From contig JAGBJE010000086.1 in assembly GCA_017934625.1 (NCBI GenBank), positions 1 to 40,681 on the forward strand: a stretch of DNA of 40,681 nucleotides. The letters are read 5' to 3'. Below the pieces are notes generated by a model, which was given only the letters and a program-made list of their open reading frames with translations, was not told the DNA's origin and made no database searches. The translations under genes and the position numbers were made by a program. This DNA is from Pseudobutyrivibrio sp. Lineage in GTDB: Bacteria; Bacillota; Clostridia; Lachnospirales; Lachnospiraceae. How positions within the stretch are numbered: position 1 is the first letter of the stretch; every line of letters starts with the position of its first letter. This document shows, in pieces, positions 16,716 to 24,827 of the stretch.

Positions 16716-17963
16716 ATGTACGAACCAAATGTAATTTTTAATGTCAATTTTTTAGGAACGGTGGACATTACCTGTGGAGGCACACCAATAGTTTTAGAGA
16801 GGAATAACACTACAAAGGTTAATCAGTTATTCCAGATGCTTCTATATTATCAAAATGGAATAGCAAGGGATCAGGTTATCTATAATCTTTTCCACAACGA
16901 GGATATTGCAGATGAGTCTAACAGTCTTAGAGCTATAGTGTTCAGACTTAGAAAGGCTCTTCTTAGTCTGGGTATTCCAGATGAGGACTATGTCTACATC
17001 AAAAGAGGAACCTATAGAATCAATCCAAATGTGAAGATTGAATGTGATGCGACTAAGTTTGAAGAGATTGCAAAGAAGGCACTTAGCGCTGAGGATGTTA
17101 GTGAACAGCAGAAGCTTTTAGAGGAAGCTATAGAGCTTTACAACGGAGATTTCTTACCTACTCTAAGTGGATATGAGTGGGTAGTTACCACACAGGTCAG
17201 ATTAAAGAAGCTTTTTGACAGATGCTTAAAGCAGCTTCTTGAAATGTACAAGGTGCAGAAGGACTACTCATCTATGTACAACATCAGCCATAAGGCTAAT
17301 AATCTTTATCCATATGATGGTTGGCAGACCTTTGAGATGGAGGCTCTTATTGAAGAGGGTAATACAAAGGATGCTCTTAAGCTTTATGAGGATACAGAGA
17401 CTCTCATGTTTGAAGAGCTTGGTGTATCAGTATCTACAAGCATGACTGAGCAACTGGATAAGCTTGGTGAGCAGGTTAAGAATAATACAGATATGATTAG
17501 CGAGGTTAAGAGAAATCTTGATACTTCAAAAGAGGACATTGAGGGTGCCTTCTATTGCACATATCCTGTATTTGTAGAAAGCTATAGATACATTAAGAGA
17601 GTTATTCGCCGTTCAGGTCAGGCTGCATGGCTTATGCTTTGCACCATCACAGATGGTAAGGGCTTTGCTCTTAATGAATCAGACCGATTAGATACACTTG
17701 CTGACGAGCTTTCAGAGGCTATCCGTACATCTGCAAGAGGCGGAGATATGTATGCAAGATACGCTAACAATCAGTTTGTTGTGCTTCTTCTTGATATAAC
17801 ACAGGAGGATTGTGTTTTAGTTCAGAGTAGAATTAACGAGAATCTTAGCAAGGAATCTAGAAAGCGCTACATTAAATATCATCTAGCGCCAGTTAACCTT
17901 GCAAGTGCAGGTACAGATAACGACACCGATGAGCTACAGGACATTGTAAGAGGTGAAGAATAA
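16716..17963 (+). CDS. SARP/BTAD-type transcriptional regulator with degenerate GGDEF-like domain
   Basis: A 415-residue protein. Residues about 5-110 form an OmpR/SARP-type winged helix (VNFLGTVDIT, SLRAIVFRLRKALLSLGI, YIKRGTYRIN). Residues about 112-255 are a helical bacterial transcriptional activator domain (ELYNGDFLP, ALKLYEDTETLMFEELGV). After a short coiled linker, residues about 280-400 follow the outline of a GGDEF domain: AWLMLCTITD, a helix with LADELSEAIR, then GDMYARYANNQFVVLLLDIT. ANNQF at 350-354 stands where GGDEF would be, so cyclase activity is not expected; it may sense a nucleotide or only dimerise. AAGGGAGAG precedes the ATG. It is first in a tightly packed gene run leading to the pilus-like genes and may regulate them. 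Confidence 0.75.
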   Translation: MYEPNVIFNVNFLGTVDITCGGTPIVLERNNTTKVNQLFQMLLYYQNGIARDQVIYNLFHNEDIADESNSLRAIVFRLRKALLSLGIPDEDYVYIKRGTYRINPNVKIECDATKFEEIAKKALSAEDVSEQQKLLEEAIELYNGDFLPTLSGYEWVVTTQVRLKKLFDRCLKQLLEMYKVQKDYSSMYNISHKANNLYPYDGWQTFEMEALIEEGNTKDALKLYEDTETLMFEELGVSVSTSMTEQLDKLGEQVKNNTDMISEVKRNLDTSKEDIEGAFYCTYPVFVESYRYIKRVIRRSGQAAWLMLCTITDGKGFALNESDRLDTLADELSEAIRTSARGGDMYARYANNQFVVLLLDITQEDCVLVQSRINENLSKESRKRYIKYHLAPVNLASAGTDNDTDELQDIVRGEE

Positions 17964-18382
17964 TGGCAATTTCAGATAGAATGTTGAGAATGCACAATTG
18001 TGTGGGCATTACTCTTAAAAATGAAGGCTTTAAAGGTGAAATATATACATGCTATGAGAATGAACCTAGAACATTTAATGATGTAGACGGGTTTTTCAAT
18101 ATAGTAAATGCCTTTTTAGATGTGCTGGAATTTCCAGCACAAAAGATAAAATACAGAGCCTTTAAAAAGACTTTACCTACCATGGAGCTTGTAGACATTG
18201 ATCCTAATGAGAAGCTTTTTAATACAGAAAAGCTTTTGGGTTTATGTAAGCGAAAGGCTTATATCATTATGGTTACTGCCAGAGATAACGCCACATGGCA
18301 GGGTATGATTTATAGTAAATCAGAGGATAAGGAATACAGCTTCAACAGCGAAGTTGAATTAATCAGAATACTAAATAAATAA
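17963..18382 (+). CDS. small protein of unknown function, coupled to the BTAD regulator
   Basis: 139 residues, cytoplasmic by appearance (no signal or membrane segment). Its ATG shares one base with the stop of the regulator, and AGAGGTGAAG lies upstream, so the two are translationally coupled. The C-terminal WQGMIYSKSEDKEYSFNSE followed by VELIRIL resembles the short WQG...F.SxxELxxLI endings of several small Clostridial proteins of unknown role. The central part has FLDVLEFPAQKIKYRAFKK. A role as partner of the regulator is plausible but only inferred from coupling. Confidence 0.6.
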   Translation: MAISDRMLRMHNCVGITLKNEGFKGEIYTCYENEPRTFNDVDGFFNIVNAFLDVLEFPAQKIKYRAFKKTLPTMELVDIDPNEKLFNTEKLLGLCKRKAYIIMVTARDNATWQGMIYSKSEDKEYSFNSEVELIRILNK

Positions 18383-18409
18383 TAGATGGGCAGTGAGTGG
18401 AGGAAGCAA

Positions 18410-19372
18410 ATGAGAAGGCTTAATTATTTGCTTTCACTGATTGTTCTGAGTCTTAGTATATCATCCTGTGGAGACCAGGCCCCGGCCTATAGCGATACAG
18501 CTGTGGTAACGGAAAACAGCTCATCTGCAGCAGTAGCTAAGGAATCTGCCGGCAAGAGGGATAACACCATTTCGGTGCTTGTGCCCGAGGCCAGTGGAGT
18601 GCAGGTCTATTCCAATGCAGACGCATCCATAGATGCCAGCAATGCAGCAGATGGCTATGTAATGGTGAAATACACAGGAAGTGCAGCTAAGGTAAGAATG
18701 CTTATAGAAACGCCTGCAGGAAACACCTACAATTACCTGATGGCACTTGATGGACAGTATGATGTTTATCCATTGTCTGAAGGAAGTGGAACCTACAAGA
18801 TTGGCGTGTATGAGAACCTACATGATGACCAGTATGCAACAGCATTTACTCAGTCAGTGAACGTAACTCTAAAAGATGAATATAGTATGTTTCTGTATCC
18901 TAATGCTTATGTGGATTTCAATGCAAATTCCAATGCAGTTAAGAAGGGGCAGGAGCTTGCAGCAGGTGCAAACACTGATATTGAGGTGGTGCAGAATGTC
19001 TATCATTACATAACAAAGAATGTAACCTATGATTATGACAAGGCTAAAACAGTTAAGTCAGGCTACATCCCAAAGGTAGATGAAACCTTAGCCACCGGCA
19101 AGGGAATCTGTTTTGATTATGCATCTCTGATGGGAGCAATGCTAAGGTCCCAGGGCATTCCAACAAGGCTTGAGATAGGCTACGCAGGCACTGAATATCA
19201 TGCATGGATATCGGTATACACCAAGGAAACAGGTTGGATTGATAAAATCATCCAGTTTGACGGAAAAACATGGACACTTATGGACCCTACGCTTGGGTCA
19301 TATGCTAGTAACAGCACAGTTAAGAAATATAGGGAAGATGATACGTACTATCAACTGAAATATAAATATTAA
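18410..19372 (+). CDS. lipoprotein with transglutaminase-like domain
   Basis: The ATG at 18410 is chosen for its GGAGGAAG site; an upstream ATG at 18386 lacks one. The 320-residue product has a lipoprotein signal ending in SISSC, so it is lipid-anchored outside the cell. A Ser/Ala-rich linker and a beta-rich region (about 50-170) precede a transglutaminase/papain-fold core with an intact triad: Cys234 in GKGICFDYASL, His264 in YHAWI and Asp292 in LMDPT. Bacterial members often act as proteases or protein cross-linkers. It lies directly before the PilC gene (10 bp), which suggests work on the pilus-like proteins or on wall peptides near the machine. Confidence 0.85.
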   Translation: MRRLNYLLSLIVLSLSISSCGDQAPAYSDTAVVTENSSSAAVAKESAGKRDNTISVLVPEASGVQVYSNADASIDASNAADGYVMVKYTGSAAKVRMLIETPAGNTYNYLMALDGQYDVYPLSEGSGTYKIGVYENLHDDQYATAFTQSVNVTLKDEYSMFLYPNAYVDFNANSNAVKKGQELAAGANTDIEVVQNVYHYITKNVTYDYDKAKTVKSGYIPKVDETLATGKGICFDYASLMGAMLRSQGIPTRLEIGYAGTEYHAWISVYTKETGWIDKIIQFDGKTWTLMDPTLGSYASNSTVKKYREDDTYYQLKYKY

Positions 19373-19382
19373 GGGTGTTATT

Positions 19383-20435
19383 ATGGGTGAAAATATAAAA
19401 AAGAGGTTAACTTCAGAGGAGTTATATGCATTCTCAGACGAGATGGGAATGATGATTAGCAGTGGTATTTCTTCAATACAGGCTATCACGATGATGCTTG
19501 ATGAATCAGAAGGCGGCGAGGAAAAGGAGCTTCTTTCTGATATGGAAAAGGTTGTGGGTGAAACAGGTTCTCTATCAAGAGCTATTGAGGAATCAGAAGT
19601 GTTCCCTGATTATTTTGTGGAGATGGCAAAGATGGGCGAGACAACAGGTAAGATGGATTCAGTGCTTACGAATCTGGCCGCCCATTATTCCAGAGAAATG
19701 GCTATAAGTAGTGCCATAAGAAGTGCAGTTACATATCCTCTTATGATGGTTGCTATGATGCTTGTAATCATCATTGTGCTTGTAACAGAGATAATGCCAG
19801 TGTTTGATAGAGTGTTCAAGCAATTGGGGGGCACAATGGATGGGCTATCAGCAGGATTTTTGGCAGTTGGTACATTTATGAAGGCCCATGGAGTGATTTT
19901 ACTTCTTATATTGCTTGCAATAGTTATATATTTAATTGTACTTAACAAGAGCAATTGGGGCAGGGCTAGAAGAAATAATCTTTTATATAAGAGCCGCAGG
20001 TTCAAATCCATCCATTCTAAGATAGCTACAAGTCGATTTGCATCTGCTATGGCAATGACTCTTTCAAGTGGCATGGATGTGATGCAGGCGCTTGATGTTA
20101 GCGGCAGGATTGTTGATGCTCCTGATTTTGAAGAGAAGGTAGAAAAGTGTAAGGATTCCTTCGCACAATCTATGGATATAGGAAAGGCATTTTCTCTTTC
20201 TGGTATATTCGGTGGTTTGTATGGCAAAATGGCTATCCTTGGAGCAAAGACTGGTAATATGGAAAATGTCCTTGAAAAGGTGGCTACCACTTATCAGGAG
20301 GAGGCAGATGAGGAAATCAATGATTTAATCGCTGTTGTGGAGCCTACACTTGTAATTATTCTTTCTGTTATTGTAGGTATCATTTTGTTATCAGTAATGC
20401 TACCACTTCTTAACATTATGTCGGGGATGATTTAA
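19383..20435 (+). CDS. pilC: type IV pilus/type II secretion inner-membrane platform protein (PilC/GspF family)
   Basis: A 350-residue polytopic protein with two T2SSF domains: residues about 12-130 (YAFSDEMGMMISSGISSIQA, GETTGKMDSVL) and about 215-335 (ASAMAMTLSSGMDVMQAL, GAKTGNMENVLEKVA). Each is followed by hydrophobic helices, near 115-180 and at the C-terminus. Such proteins couple the ATPase to pilin extraction from the membrane. It is slightly shorter than Gram-negative PilC (about 400). AAGGGTG lies upstream. It opens the run of four small membrane proteins and pilT. Confidence 0.9.
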   Translation: MGENIKKRLTSEELYAFSDEMGMMISSGISSIQAITMMLDESEGGEEKELLSDMEKVVGETGSLSRAIEESEVFPDYFVEMAKMGETTGKMDSVLTNLAAHYSREMAISSAIRSAVTYPLMMVAMMLVIIIVLVTEIMPVFDRVFKQLGGTMDGLSAGFLAVGTFMKAHGVILLLILLAIVIYLIVLNKSNWGRARRNNLLYKSRRFKSIHSKIATSRFASAMAMTLSSGMDVMQALDVSGRIVDAPDFEEKVEKCKDSFAQSMDIGKAFSLSGIFGGLYGKMAILGAKTGNMENVLEKVATTYQEEADEEINDLIAVVEPTLVIILSVIVGIILLSVMLPLLNIMSGMI

Positions 20436-20436
20436 T

Positions 20437-20787
20437 ATGGCAAAAACCAGATTTGGAAGCCTTGATGGCATTCATCAAATCAAAAAGAAGAACGCAGCAG
20501 AGACTACGATTATCTCTGCAGTATTGTTCATTCTCATATTTGTTGTATTTTTGTTTGCTGTATCAAAGGCGTCTGAGGGCTCTATTCATGAACAAAGGCA
20601 GAGTCTGACGGATGCAATAGATAGGGCTATTATTCAATGCTATGTAACAGAGGGTAGATACCCTGAAAGCTTTGATTATTTGCAGCAGAATTATGGAATC
20701 ATCTATGATGATTCTGAGTTTAGGGTGGATTATGTAATCTATGGAAGTAATATGCGTCCAGAGGTTACAATCATCAATCTGAAGTAG
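20437..20787 (+). CDS. pilin-like single-pass membrane protein
   Basis: 116 residues. A basic N-terminal segment (about 25 residues, KKKNAAETT) leads into one hydrophobic helix (about 26-46) and then a small extracellular domain with AIDRAIIQCYVTEGRYP, reminiscent of the helix-loop seen after the N-terminal helix of type IV pilins. A Glu precedes the helix as in pilins, but no Gly sits at a prepilin cleavage site. It starts 1 bp after pilC. It is probably a structural or minor subunit of the pilus-like machine. Confidence 0.6.
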   Translation: MAKTRFGSLDGIHQIKKKNAAETTIISAVLFILIFVVFLFAVSKASEGSIHEQRQSLTDAIDRAIIQCYVTEGRYPESFDYLQQNYGIIYDDSEFRVDYVIYGSNMRPEVTIINLK

Positions 20788-20805
20788 CATGGGAAAGGAG
20801 CAGCA

Positions 20806-21303
20806 TTGAAGATAGGGCAGCTTAAAAAACATAATATAGATATCATGTTTTTGATGGTATTGTTCTTGATATTCACTTTTTCTGCAGTGAGTGTTCTTTT
20901 GATGGCTGTAAATTCCTATAGGTCTGTAGCATATGCCAACGAAGAAAATGCCAGTGCACGTATTGCTACATCCTACATCCGTGAGCAGGTGAGATATCAT
21001 GATGACATGGGTGCCATCACATTAAGTAAGCTAGATGATGTGGATTGCATCAAAATGTCTGAGGGTGAGGGTGTTAATCTGTATATCTATGAATATAATG
21101 GATTTTTGATGGAGCTTGAGGCCAAGGATGGTGCTGGTGCAACCCCGGATTTTGGCAATAAAATCCTTAAGATTAAGGCACTGGATTTATCAGAACAGGA
21201 TGGAGTTATAGATGCTGAAATTACAGACATCAAAGGAGAGTCTTTTGATGTATTAATCGGTGTTAAGTCGATGGAGGTGGAATCAGATGAGAAACAGAAA
21301 TAA
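20806..21303 (+). CDS. DUF4860-like pilin-like membrane protein
   Basis: 165 residues starting at TTG, with AAAGGAG 6 bases upstream; no other good start exists. One N-terminal membrane helix (FLMVLFLIFTFSAVSVLLMAV) is followed by ASARIATSYIREQVRYHDD, an outline I associate with the Clostridial DUF4860 family, and a beta-rich C-terminal half. It lacks a normal prepilin peptidase motif. Its 3' end overlaps the next gene by 17 bp. Family assignment is from memory of the pattern and not certain. Confidence 0.6.
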   Translation: MKIGQLKKHNIDIMFLMVLFLIFTFSAVSVLLMAVNSYRSVAYANEENASARIATSYIREQVRYHDDMGAITLSKLDDVDCIKMSEGEGVNLYIYEYNGFLMELEAKDGAGATPDFGNKILKIKALDLSEQDGVIDAEITDIKGESFDVLIGVKSMEVESDEKQK

Positions 21304-21670
21304 TGGTTCCAGAATCTTTATGACGGAGCTGATGTTTTCAATATTCTTTTTTATAATAATATCTGCTATTTGCGTTCAGTGCTTTGCAGGAAGCTACGCC
21401 AAAAGTAAATCTGCCAAGGAGATTACAGAGGCTGTAAATTTGGCTTCTAACGAAGCTGAAGAATATCTTGCAACAGATAATTACAAGGGTGATACCAACT
21501 ACTATGATGATGCATGGAAAAGCGTAAGTGATGATAAGGCAACCTATAAGGTGACAAGCCTTGTAATCGAGCCGGAGAAAAAGGGACAGTGTCAGGCAAT
21601 GCATGTGGTGGTATCCACAATTTCAGATGAAGAAATATATTCACTAGAGGTTGAAAAGGCACTTAAGTAG
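21287..21670 (+). CDS. minor-pilin-like membrane protein
   Basis: The ATG at 21287 is chosen for GGAGGTGG 4-6 bases upstream, inside the end of the preceding gene. Of the four small proteins its N-terminus is closest to a prepilin: GSRIFMTELMFSIFFFIII, with Gly then Glu just before the hydrophobic core. However, the Glu is at +7 from the Gly, not +5. The 127-residue product has a short C-terminal domain (ITEAVNLASNEAEEYLATD). It is probably a minor pseudopilin. Confidence 0.6.
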   Translation: MRNRNNGSRIFMTELMFSIFFFIIISAICVQCFAGSYAKSKSAKEITEAVNLASNEAEEYLATDNYKGDTNYYDDAWKSVSDDKATYKVTSLVIEPEKKGQCQAMHVVVSTISDEEIYSLEVEKALK

Positions 21671-21678
21671 GAGAGGCC

Positions 21679-22041
21679 ATGGAGCAAAGGAAAAGAGAGC
21701 AAAGGACAATAATAAATATAGGAACATCTCTTATGGTGGTTATTTTAATTGGCTTAGCCTTTGCGGTGATTGCAGCTCTTGCCATTTCATCCAGTTATAA
21801 TAACTACAATCTAAGCATCAAGCTTAGGGACCATACAGATGATTACTACAAGGCATCTAACCTGGCTTACGAGAGAATCGCAGAAAATAATTGGGAAAAT
21901 CAGCAATTTACTGTTGATATTAATGACAATCAGGTGTTAAATGTCAAGGTGGATAATGGAGAGATAGTTTGCTTTAAGGTGGAAAACGTATCTGATTGGG
22001 AAGCTGACAGTACACAACCTGTTATCACAATCGATGATTAG
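21679..22041 (+). CDS. small single-pass membrane protein of the pilus-like cluster
   Basis: 120 residues. A basic start (MEQRKREQRT) precedes a hydrophobic helix (SLMVVILIGLAFAVIAALAI) and a mostly polar extracellular domain ending in acidic residues. GGAGAGG precedes the ATG. It has no Glu after a Gly before the helix, so no clear prepilin site. Position and architecture match the three genes before it. Not recognised beyond that. Confidence 0.55.
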   Translation: MEQRKREQRTIINIGTSLMVVILIGLAFAVIAALAISSSYNNYNLSIKLRDHTDDYYKASNLAYERIAENNWENQQFTVDINDNQVLNVKVDNGEIVCFKVENVSDWEADSTQPVITIDD

Positions 22042-22062
22042 ACTATAAGAGGGGATTGACGC

Positions 22063-23169
22063 ATGAGTGTAAATATTATTAGCTATTTAACAGATGCAGT
22101 TAAAAAATATAAGGCCTCTGATGTGTTTATAATTGCTGGCCGAGAGGTTTCCTTTAGAGTGAATGATCAGGTTATGACCCGTTCTGAGCTTGAGAAAGCC
22201 TATTCTGAAAAATCCGAGCCAGATGAGGGTGCTATTGTGCCAAAGATGGCAGAGGATTTGGTAAATCAAATATATGAAATTGCAGGAAGAGATATTACTA
22301 AATACAAAACCTATGGGGATGATGATTTTTCATTTGCCATAAAGGATATATCAAGGTTTCGTGTGAATGCCTTTAAGCAAAGAGGTACCTTTGCAGCAGT
22401 CATTCGTGTAATCACATTTACATTGCCTGATTACAAGGAACTGATGATACCTGAATCAGTTATCAAGCTATCTAACGAATCTAAGGGACTTGTGCTTGTT
22501 ACAGGCCCTGCCGGCAGTGGTAAATCTACCACTTTGTCTTGTATCGTTGATAAGATTAATAAAAACTATAACAAACATATTATTACCCTAGAGGACCCTG
22601 TGGAATATTTGCACAAGCACTCTAAATCAATAGTGTCACAGCGAGAAATCCACTTAGATACAGAAAACTATGTGACGGCCCTTCGTGCCTCACTTAGACA
22701 GAGTCCAGATGTTATCTTGCTTGGAGAAATGCGTGATGCTGAAACCATTTCCGTTGCAATGACTGCGGCTGAGACAGGACATTTAATACTGTCTACATTG
22801 CACACAATTGGAGCAGCAAACACCATCGATAGAATAATCGATGTTTTCCCATCAGAGCAGCAACACCAGATAGCATTGCAGCTTTCTATGGTTATTAAGG
22901 CAGTTGTTTCTCAGCAGCTGGTGCCAGCAGTAGATGGCACACTTGTGCCTGCTTTTGAGGTAATGACGGTAAGTCCTGCCATCAGAAACATGATTAGAGA
23001 AAATAAGGTACCTCAGATAGAAGGTGTTATTTATTCCAGCGACACTGATGAAATGGTATCTATGGACTCTAGTTTATTTAAGCTTGCCCAGGCAGGCATT
23101 ATTACAAAAGCAACAGCAATGGATTATGCAGTTAATGCAGAAATGTTAGGAAGAAGATTAGGAGTTTGA
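22063..23169 (+). CDS. pilT: PilT-family type IV pilus ATPase
   Basis: A 368-residue hexameric secretion ATPase. The N-terminal PAS-like half (about 1-125, ASDVFIIAGREVSFRVND) is followed by the RecA-like core: Walker A GPAGSGKSTT (Lys154), Asp box ITLEDPVEYLH, Walker B DVILLGEMRD and His box ETGHLILSTLHT. There is a small insertion near residue 50 (KSEPDEGAIVP). PilT normally powers pilus retraction beside the extension ATPase PilB; here it is the only ATPase of the cluster, so it may drive both or act with a PilB encoded elsewhere. A good ribosome site, AGAGGGG, is present. Confidence 0.93.
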   Translation: MSVNIISYLTDAVKKYKASDVFIIAGREVSFRVNDQVMTRSELEKAYSEKSEPDEGAIVPKMAEDLVNQIYEIAGRDITKYKTYGDDDFSFAIKDISRFRVNAFKQRGTFAAVIRVITFTLPDYKELMIPESVIKLSNESKGLVLVTGPAGSGKSTTLSCIVDKINKNYNKHIITLEDPVEYLHKHSKSIVSQREIHLDTENYVTALRASLRQSPDVILLGEMRDAETISVAMTAAETGHLILSTLHTIGAANTIDRIIDVFPSEQQHQIALQLSMVIKAVVSQQLVPAVDGTLVPAFEVMTVSPAIRNMIRENKVPQIEGVIYSSDTDEMVSMDSSLFKLAQAGIITKATAMDYAVNAEMLGRRLGV

Positions 23170-23177
23170 TTTAAAAG

Positions 23178-24824
23178 ATGGAAAGTTTTAAACCTATGCT
23201 GTTTACTTGCATGAAGAATTATAGCAAGGAGCAGTTCTTTAAAGATTTAGTATCAGGAATCATCGTGGCAATCATTGCATTGCCACTTTCTATTGCCTTG
23301 GCGCTTGCGTCAGGAGTTGGCCCAGAGCCAGGCTTATATACAGCAATCGTAGCTGGCTTTTTGATTTCCTTCTTCGGAGGAAGTACAGTGCAGATTGCCG
23401 GTCCAACAGCCGCATTTGCTACAATAGTAGCAGGCATCATTGCCACTGATGGTATGGATGGTCTTATCATCGCCACAATTATGGCAGGTATCATTTTGAT
23501 AATCCTAGGCTTGGTAAAGGCTGGAGCGCTTATCAAATTCATACCATACACAATCACAACAGGATTCACAGCCGGAATCGCAGTTACTATTCTCATTGGT
23601 CAGTTCAAGGATTTCTTTGGTGTAGATTTCCACGGAGAAAAGCCAATCGAGACTATTGATAAGCTAAAGGTATTCTTTAGCAATATTGATTCACTTAATG
23701 TAGAAGCTATGGTAGTAGGTATTATCTGCCTTGCAGTGCTTATTATCTGGCCTAAGTTTTTCTCAAAGATACCAGCATCTATCATTGCAGTATTTGTTAG
23801 TATCGCAATCGTTCAGGGCTTACACCTTAACGTAAATACAATCGGAACACTTTATCCAGATTTAAAGGCAGGACTTCCAAGCCTTTCAGTACCACATTTC
23901 TCACTTTCAGTAGTTAGAAACGAAATGCCTAACGCATTTACAATCGCAATCCTTGCAGCTATCGAGTCACTTCTTTCAGCTGTAGTTGCAGATGGTATGG
24001 TAAACAGCAAGCACAGAAGTAATCAGGAGCTTATCGGTCAGGGTATTGGTAATATCGGTTCAGTTTTATTTGGTGGTATTCCAGCTACAGGCGCTATCGC
24101 ACGTACAGCTGCCAACATCAAAAATGGTGGACGTACACCAGTTGCAGGTATGGTTCATTCAATCACACTTTTAATCGTACTTGTTGTACTTATGCCTTAT
24201 GCTAAGTTCATCCCAATGCCATGTATCGCAGCTATTCTTTTCCAGGTAGCTTACAACATGTGCCAGTGGAGACCATTTGTAAGACTTGTAAAATATGCTC
24301 CAAAGTCAGATATCATCGTACTTGTACTTACATTCATCCTTACAGTAGTATTCGACCTTGTTGTTGCTATTGAATGGGGTATGATTGTTGCTTGTATCCT
24401 TTTCATCAAGAGAATGAGCGAGGAGACACAGGTAAGTGGCTGGACATACCAGTCTGACGAGGAAGAGTTCGTAGATGACCTTAGACCAGTTGAGAAGGAA
24501 ATCCGTGTATTCGAAATTACAGGACCTCTTTTCTTTGGTGTTTCAGACATGATTGCAAATGATATCGATGTAAAACACTTCACAAAGGTACTTGTCATCA
24601 GAATGCGTTCCGTTCCAGCTATTGATGTTACAGCACTTAGAGCATTAAAGGATCTTGTTGCCCGCGCTAAGGCTAAGGGTGTTACAGTTGTGTTCTCACA
24701 TGTAAATGAGCAGCCAAGAAGAATGATGGAGAAGGCTGATTTCATCAATGAAGTGGGTAGAGATAACTTTGCACCAAACATTGATGCAGCACTTGATAGA
24801 GCAGAAAAAATTATAGGCAAATAA
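23178..24824 (+). CDS. SulP-family anion transporter with STAS domain
   Basis: 548 residues. About 12-14 membrane segments include the SulP signature near residues 25-60 (ALPLSIALALASGVGPEPGL) and GPTAAFATIVAG. The TM domain is followed by a cytoplasmic STAS domain (about 440-548) with AIDVTALRALKDL at the usual switch region. SulP proteins carry sulfate, bicarbonate or other anions; the substrate cannot be told here. GGAG lies 13 bases before the ATG, a long spacing, 8 bp after pilT. It is probably part of the same transcript but not obviously linked in function. Confidence 0.92.
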   Translation: MESFKPMLFTCMKNYSKEQFFKDLVSGIIVAIIALPLSIALALASGVGPEPGLYTAIVAGFLISFFGGSTVQIAGPTAAFATIVAGIIATDGMDGLIIATIMAGIILIILGLVKAGALIKFIPYTITTGFTAGIAVTILIGQFKDFFGVDFHGEKPIETIDKLKVFFSNIDSLNVEAMVVGIICLAVLIIWPKFFSKIPASIIAVFVSIAIVQGLHLNVNTIGTLYPDLKAGLPSLSVPHFSLSVVRNEMPNAFTIAILAAIESLLSAVVADGMVNSKHRSNQELIGQGIGNIGSVLFGGIPATGAIARTAANIKNGGRTPVAGMVHSITLLIVLVVLMPYAKFIPMPCIAAILFQVAYNMCQWRPFVRLVKYAPKSDIIVLVLTFILTVVFDLVVAIEWGMIVACILFIKRMSEETQVSGWTYQSDEEEFVDDLRPVEKEIRVFEITGPLFFGVSDMIANDIDVKHFTKVLVIRMRSVPAIDVTALRALKDLVARAKAKGVTVVFSHVNEQPRRMMEKADFINEVGRDNFAPNIDAALDRAEKIIGK

Positions 24825-24827
24825 ATT

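Noticed and set aside
19685-20290. Minus-strand open frame of 201 codons
   Set aside because: It lies wholly inside pilC on the other strand; composition and lack of a start signal indicate a shadow.
24251-24820. Minus-strand open frame of 189 codons
   Set aside because: It lies inside the STAS end of the SulP gene; no ribosome site or recognisable domain.
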